Assembly: GCA_020444775.1 (NCBI GenBank)
Contig: JAGRHX010000544.1
Coordinates: 1-6,038, forward strand
Reading direction: 5' to 3'
DNA: 6,038 bases
Source: Gammaproteobacteria bacterium
GTDB lineage: Bacteria; Pseudomonadota; Gammaproteobacteria; HK1
A program made the translations under genes and the position numbers. Every line of letters starts with the position of its first letter. Positions within the stretch are counted from its first letter, which is position 1. The notes under the pieces were generated by a model. The model searched no databases. It was not told the origin of the DNA and was given only the letters and a program-made list of their open reading frames with translations. This document shows positions 4,310 through 6,038 of the stretch, in pieces.

Positions 4310-6038
4310 TCAGTTCGCATGACTCCTCAGCGCCTGGCGCAGCGGGCTGAGCGCTTCACGCAGGTGGTCGGTCATCTGCGCGGCAGGCATCGGTTGCGAG
4401 AACCAGAATCCCTGCGCCTCCTTGCAGTTCAGCTTGCGCAGTCGTTCGGCCTGCTCAGCGGTCTCCACGCCCTCGGCGATGACACGCATGTTCAGGGAAT
4501 CCGCCAGTGCGACGATGGCGCGGACGATGGCACCGCTGCCGTCCATGCGTTCGACGCCCTGCACGAAGGACCGGTCGATCTTGAGCGAGTCGTAGGAGAA
4601 TCGCTGCAGACAGGTCAACGAGGAATAGCCCGTGCCGAAGTCGTCGATGTAGAGCTGGATCCCCAGCTGGCGCAGCGCTTTCAGACTGTCGAGCACCTCG
4701 TCGGCATGCGACATCAGGGTCTGCTCGGTGATCTCCAGACGCAGACAGTTCGACGGCAGACCGGTGCGCTCCAGGATCGCCTCGATGCGTGCGACGAAGT
4801 CGGTGTGCACGAAGAACTTCGCCGAGGTGTTGACGCTCACGGTGAGCGGCGGATCGACCGGGAACATCTGCTGCCACTGGCGCGTCTGCGCGCAGGCCTG
4901 CTCCAGGGCCAGCCAGCCAATCGGCACGATCAGCCCCGTCTCCTCGGCGATGTCCATGAAGCGTTCCGGGCTCATCAAGCCCCAGGCGGGATGCCGCCAG
5001 CGCAGCAGTGCCTCGAAGCCCTGGATACGCTGTGACGTGCCCAGTGAGACGATGGTCTGGTAGTAATTGACGAACTCGCCGCGATCCACCGCCCGCCGCA
5101 GATCCATCTCCAGGCGGTGCTGGGCCAGCACGCTCTCGTGCATGGCGCTGTCGAACACCTCGAAGCGACTGCCCGGAGAAGCCTTGGCCCGATACATCGC
5201 CAGGTCCGCGTCCCGCAGCATCTCCTCGGGTCGCTCGTAGTGCTGGCCGCTGAGAGCGATACCGATACTGGCCGCGGTGAACACCTCGTTGCCCTGCAGC
5301 ACGAAGGCGTTCATCAGCAGTTCGTGAATACGCTCGGCGACCATGGTGACGTGGCGATTCTCGCCCAGATCCGAGAGCAGGATGGCGAACTCGTCGCCAC
5401 CCAGCCGCGCCAGCGTGTCCCCTGAGCGAAGGAAGGTCTCCAGGCGCCGGGCCACCCCCACCAGCAGCTCGTCACCGACCGTATGCCCCAGGCTGTCGTT
5501 GATCGTCTTGAAGCGATCCAGGTCGAAGAACAGAACCGCGAATGCCTGGCTCGAGTCCCGCTTGTAGCGGCGGATGGCATGTTCCAGCCGATCCAGGAAC
5601 AGGCTTCTGTTCGGCAGCCGGGTCAGCGCATCGTGCAGCGCGTCATGAATCAGCCGTTCCTCGGCCAGCTTGCGTCTGGAAATGTCGTTGAGCGAACCAG
5701 CGATCCGATAGGCATTGCCGCGCGGGCCACGGACCGCAAGACCACGGCTTTGCACCCAGACCGGCTCACCGTCGCGACGCCGGACACGGTGCTCGTTCTC
5801 GAAATGCGAGTCGAGCCCCTGCAGATGGCCGTCCATCGCCGACTTCAGGGCGTCCAGATCGTCCGGGTGCACACGCCGGAACCAGGCCTGCATGCTGGAT
5901 TCTTCCTCGTCGGGAAGGTCGAGGATCGCGCGACAGCGGGCCGAGAAGTACACCCGGTTGCGCCGGATGTCCCAGTCCCAGATACCGTCGTTGGCGCCGG
6001 ACAGCGCCAATGCGAAGCGCTCCTCGCTCTCGCGCAGC
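4310..6038 (-). CDS. PAS-GGDEF-EAL cyclic-di-GMP cyclase/phosphodiesterase, N-terminal part missing
   Basis: The frame runs from the right edge (last full codon at 6035-6037) to TGA at 4310-4312, giving 575 residues. The TTG at 6010 is internal: the preceding in-frame residues, LRESEERFA, are the usual lead-in to a PAS domain, so more sensor sequence lies outside. Numbering from the Leu at 6010: a PAS/PAC sensor at 1-114 (NDGIWDWD, HPDDL, GSLNDISRRK); GGDEF at about 115-290, with GGDEF at 204-208, the DLDRFKTINDSLGH substrate region at 163-176, and an intact RxxD inhibitory site (Arg195-Asp198); EAL at about 300-560. EAL metal and catalytic residues are all visible: Glu333 (EAL), Asn394, Glu426, Asp456-Asp457, Lys477, Glu513, Gln533, with loop 6 as DDFGTGYSSL. 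Both diguanylate cyclase and c-di-GMP phosphodiesterase activities are therefore possible. No membrane segment is seen in this part. Such proteins set c-di-GMP levels controlling motility and biofilm. The input signal is unknown, and no link to the neighbouring enzymes is evident. Confidence 0.95.
   Translation of the reverse strand, partial: LRESEERFALALSGANDGIWDWDIRRNRVYFSARCRAILDLPDEEESSMQAWFRRVHPDDLDALKSAMDGHLQGLDSHFENEHRVRRRDGEPVWVQSRGLAVRGPRGNAYRIAGSLNDISRRKLAEERLIHDALHDALTRLPNRSLFLDRLEHAIRRYKRDSSQAFAVLFFDLDRFKTINDSLGHTVGDELLVGVARRLETFLRSGDTLARLGGDEFAILLSDLGENRHVTMVAERIHELLMNAFVLQGNEVFTAASIGIALSGQHYERPEEMLRDADLAMYRAKASPGSRFEVFDSAMHESVLAQHRLEMDLRRAVDRGEFVNYYQTIVSLGTSQRIQGFEALLRWRHPAWGLMSPERFMDIAEETGLIVPIGWLALEQACAQTRQWQQMFPVDPPLTVSVNTSAKFFVHTDFVARIEAILERTGLPSNCLRLEITEQTLMSHADEVLDSLKALRQLGIQLYIDDFGTGYSSLTCLQRFSYDSLKIDRSFVQGVERMDGSGAIVRAIVALADSLNMRVIAEGVETAEQAERLRKLNCKEAQGFWFSQPMPAAQMTDHLREALSPLRQALRSHAN

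Noticed and set aside
3569..5035. 488-codon open frame on the + strand across the dehydrogenase end and the c-di-GMP gene
   Set aside because: It overlaps two well-supported genes, one in another frame and one antisense, and its product is Arg/His/Gln-rich low-complexity sequence without domain signatures.

Overview
The window is GC-rich and densely packed with genes, and it reads as a chromosomal segment of a proteobacterium. A gammaproteobacterium with an oxidative, catabolic lifestyle is my best guess, based on codon composition, the PAS-GGDEF-EAL protein and the mix of oxidoreductases. Genus cannot be fixed from the sequence. There is no RNA gene, CRISPR array, insertion sequence, phage gene or integration site.

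Layout, left to right. (1) A luciferase-like (LLM-class) flavin monooxygenase on the + strand, missing about 30 N-terminal residues off the left edge. (2) After an 83-base gap with strong GC-rich hairpins, a second LLM-class oxidoreductase of the F420-type Rv3520c-like subfamily, complete, + strand. (3) Converging on it with only 10 bases between stop codons, a short putative 2-oxoglutarate/Fe(II) oxygenase on the - strand. (4) A 237-base divergent intergenic region with a strong hairpin and possible promoter elements. (5) A complete zinc-dependent class III-like alcohol dehydrogenase (COG1062 / NDMA-type) on the + strand. (6) After an 83-base convergent gap with a small hairpin, the C-terminal 575 residues of a PAS-GGDEF-EAL cyclic-di-GMP protein on the - strand, whose N-terminus lies beyond the right edge.

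How they may work together: two flavin monooxygenase-type enzymes, a zinc alcohol dehydrogenase and an iron oxygenase in about 4 kb suggest part of a catabolic or accessory oxidation locus (oxygenation followed by alcohol/aldehyde interconversion). The two LLM genes probably share a transcript. The alcohol dehydrogenase and the iron oxygenase are separately promoted, so a shared pathway is inference. The c-di-GMP protein looks like an unrelated signalling neighbour.

I see no clearly new biological system. The items most worth a second look are the unusual pairing of a LuxA-like protein with an F420-type LLM enzyme, the orphan iron oxygenase, and the hairpin-rich intergenic regions.
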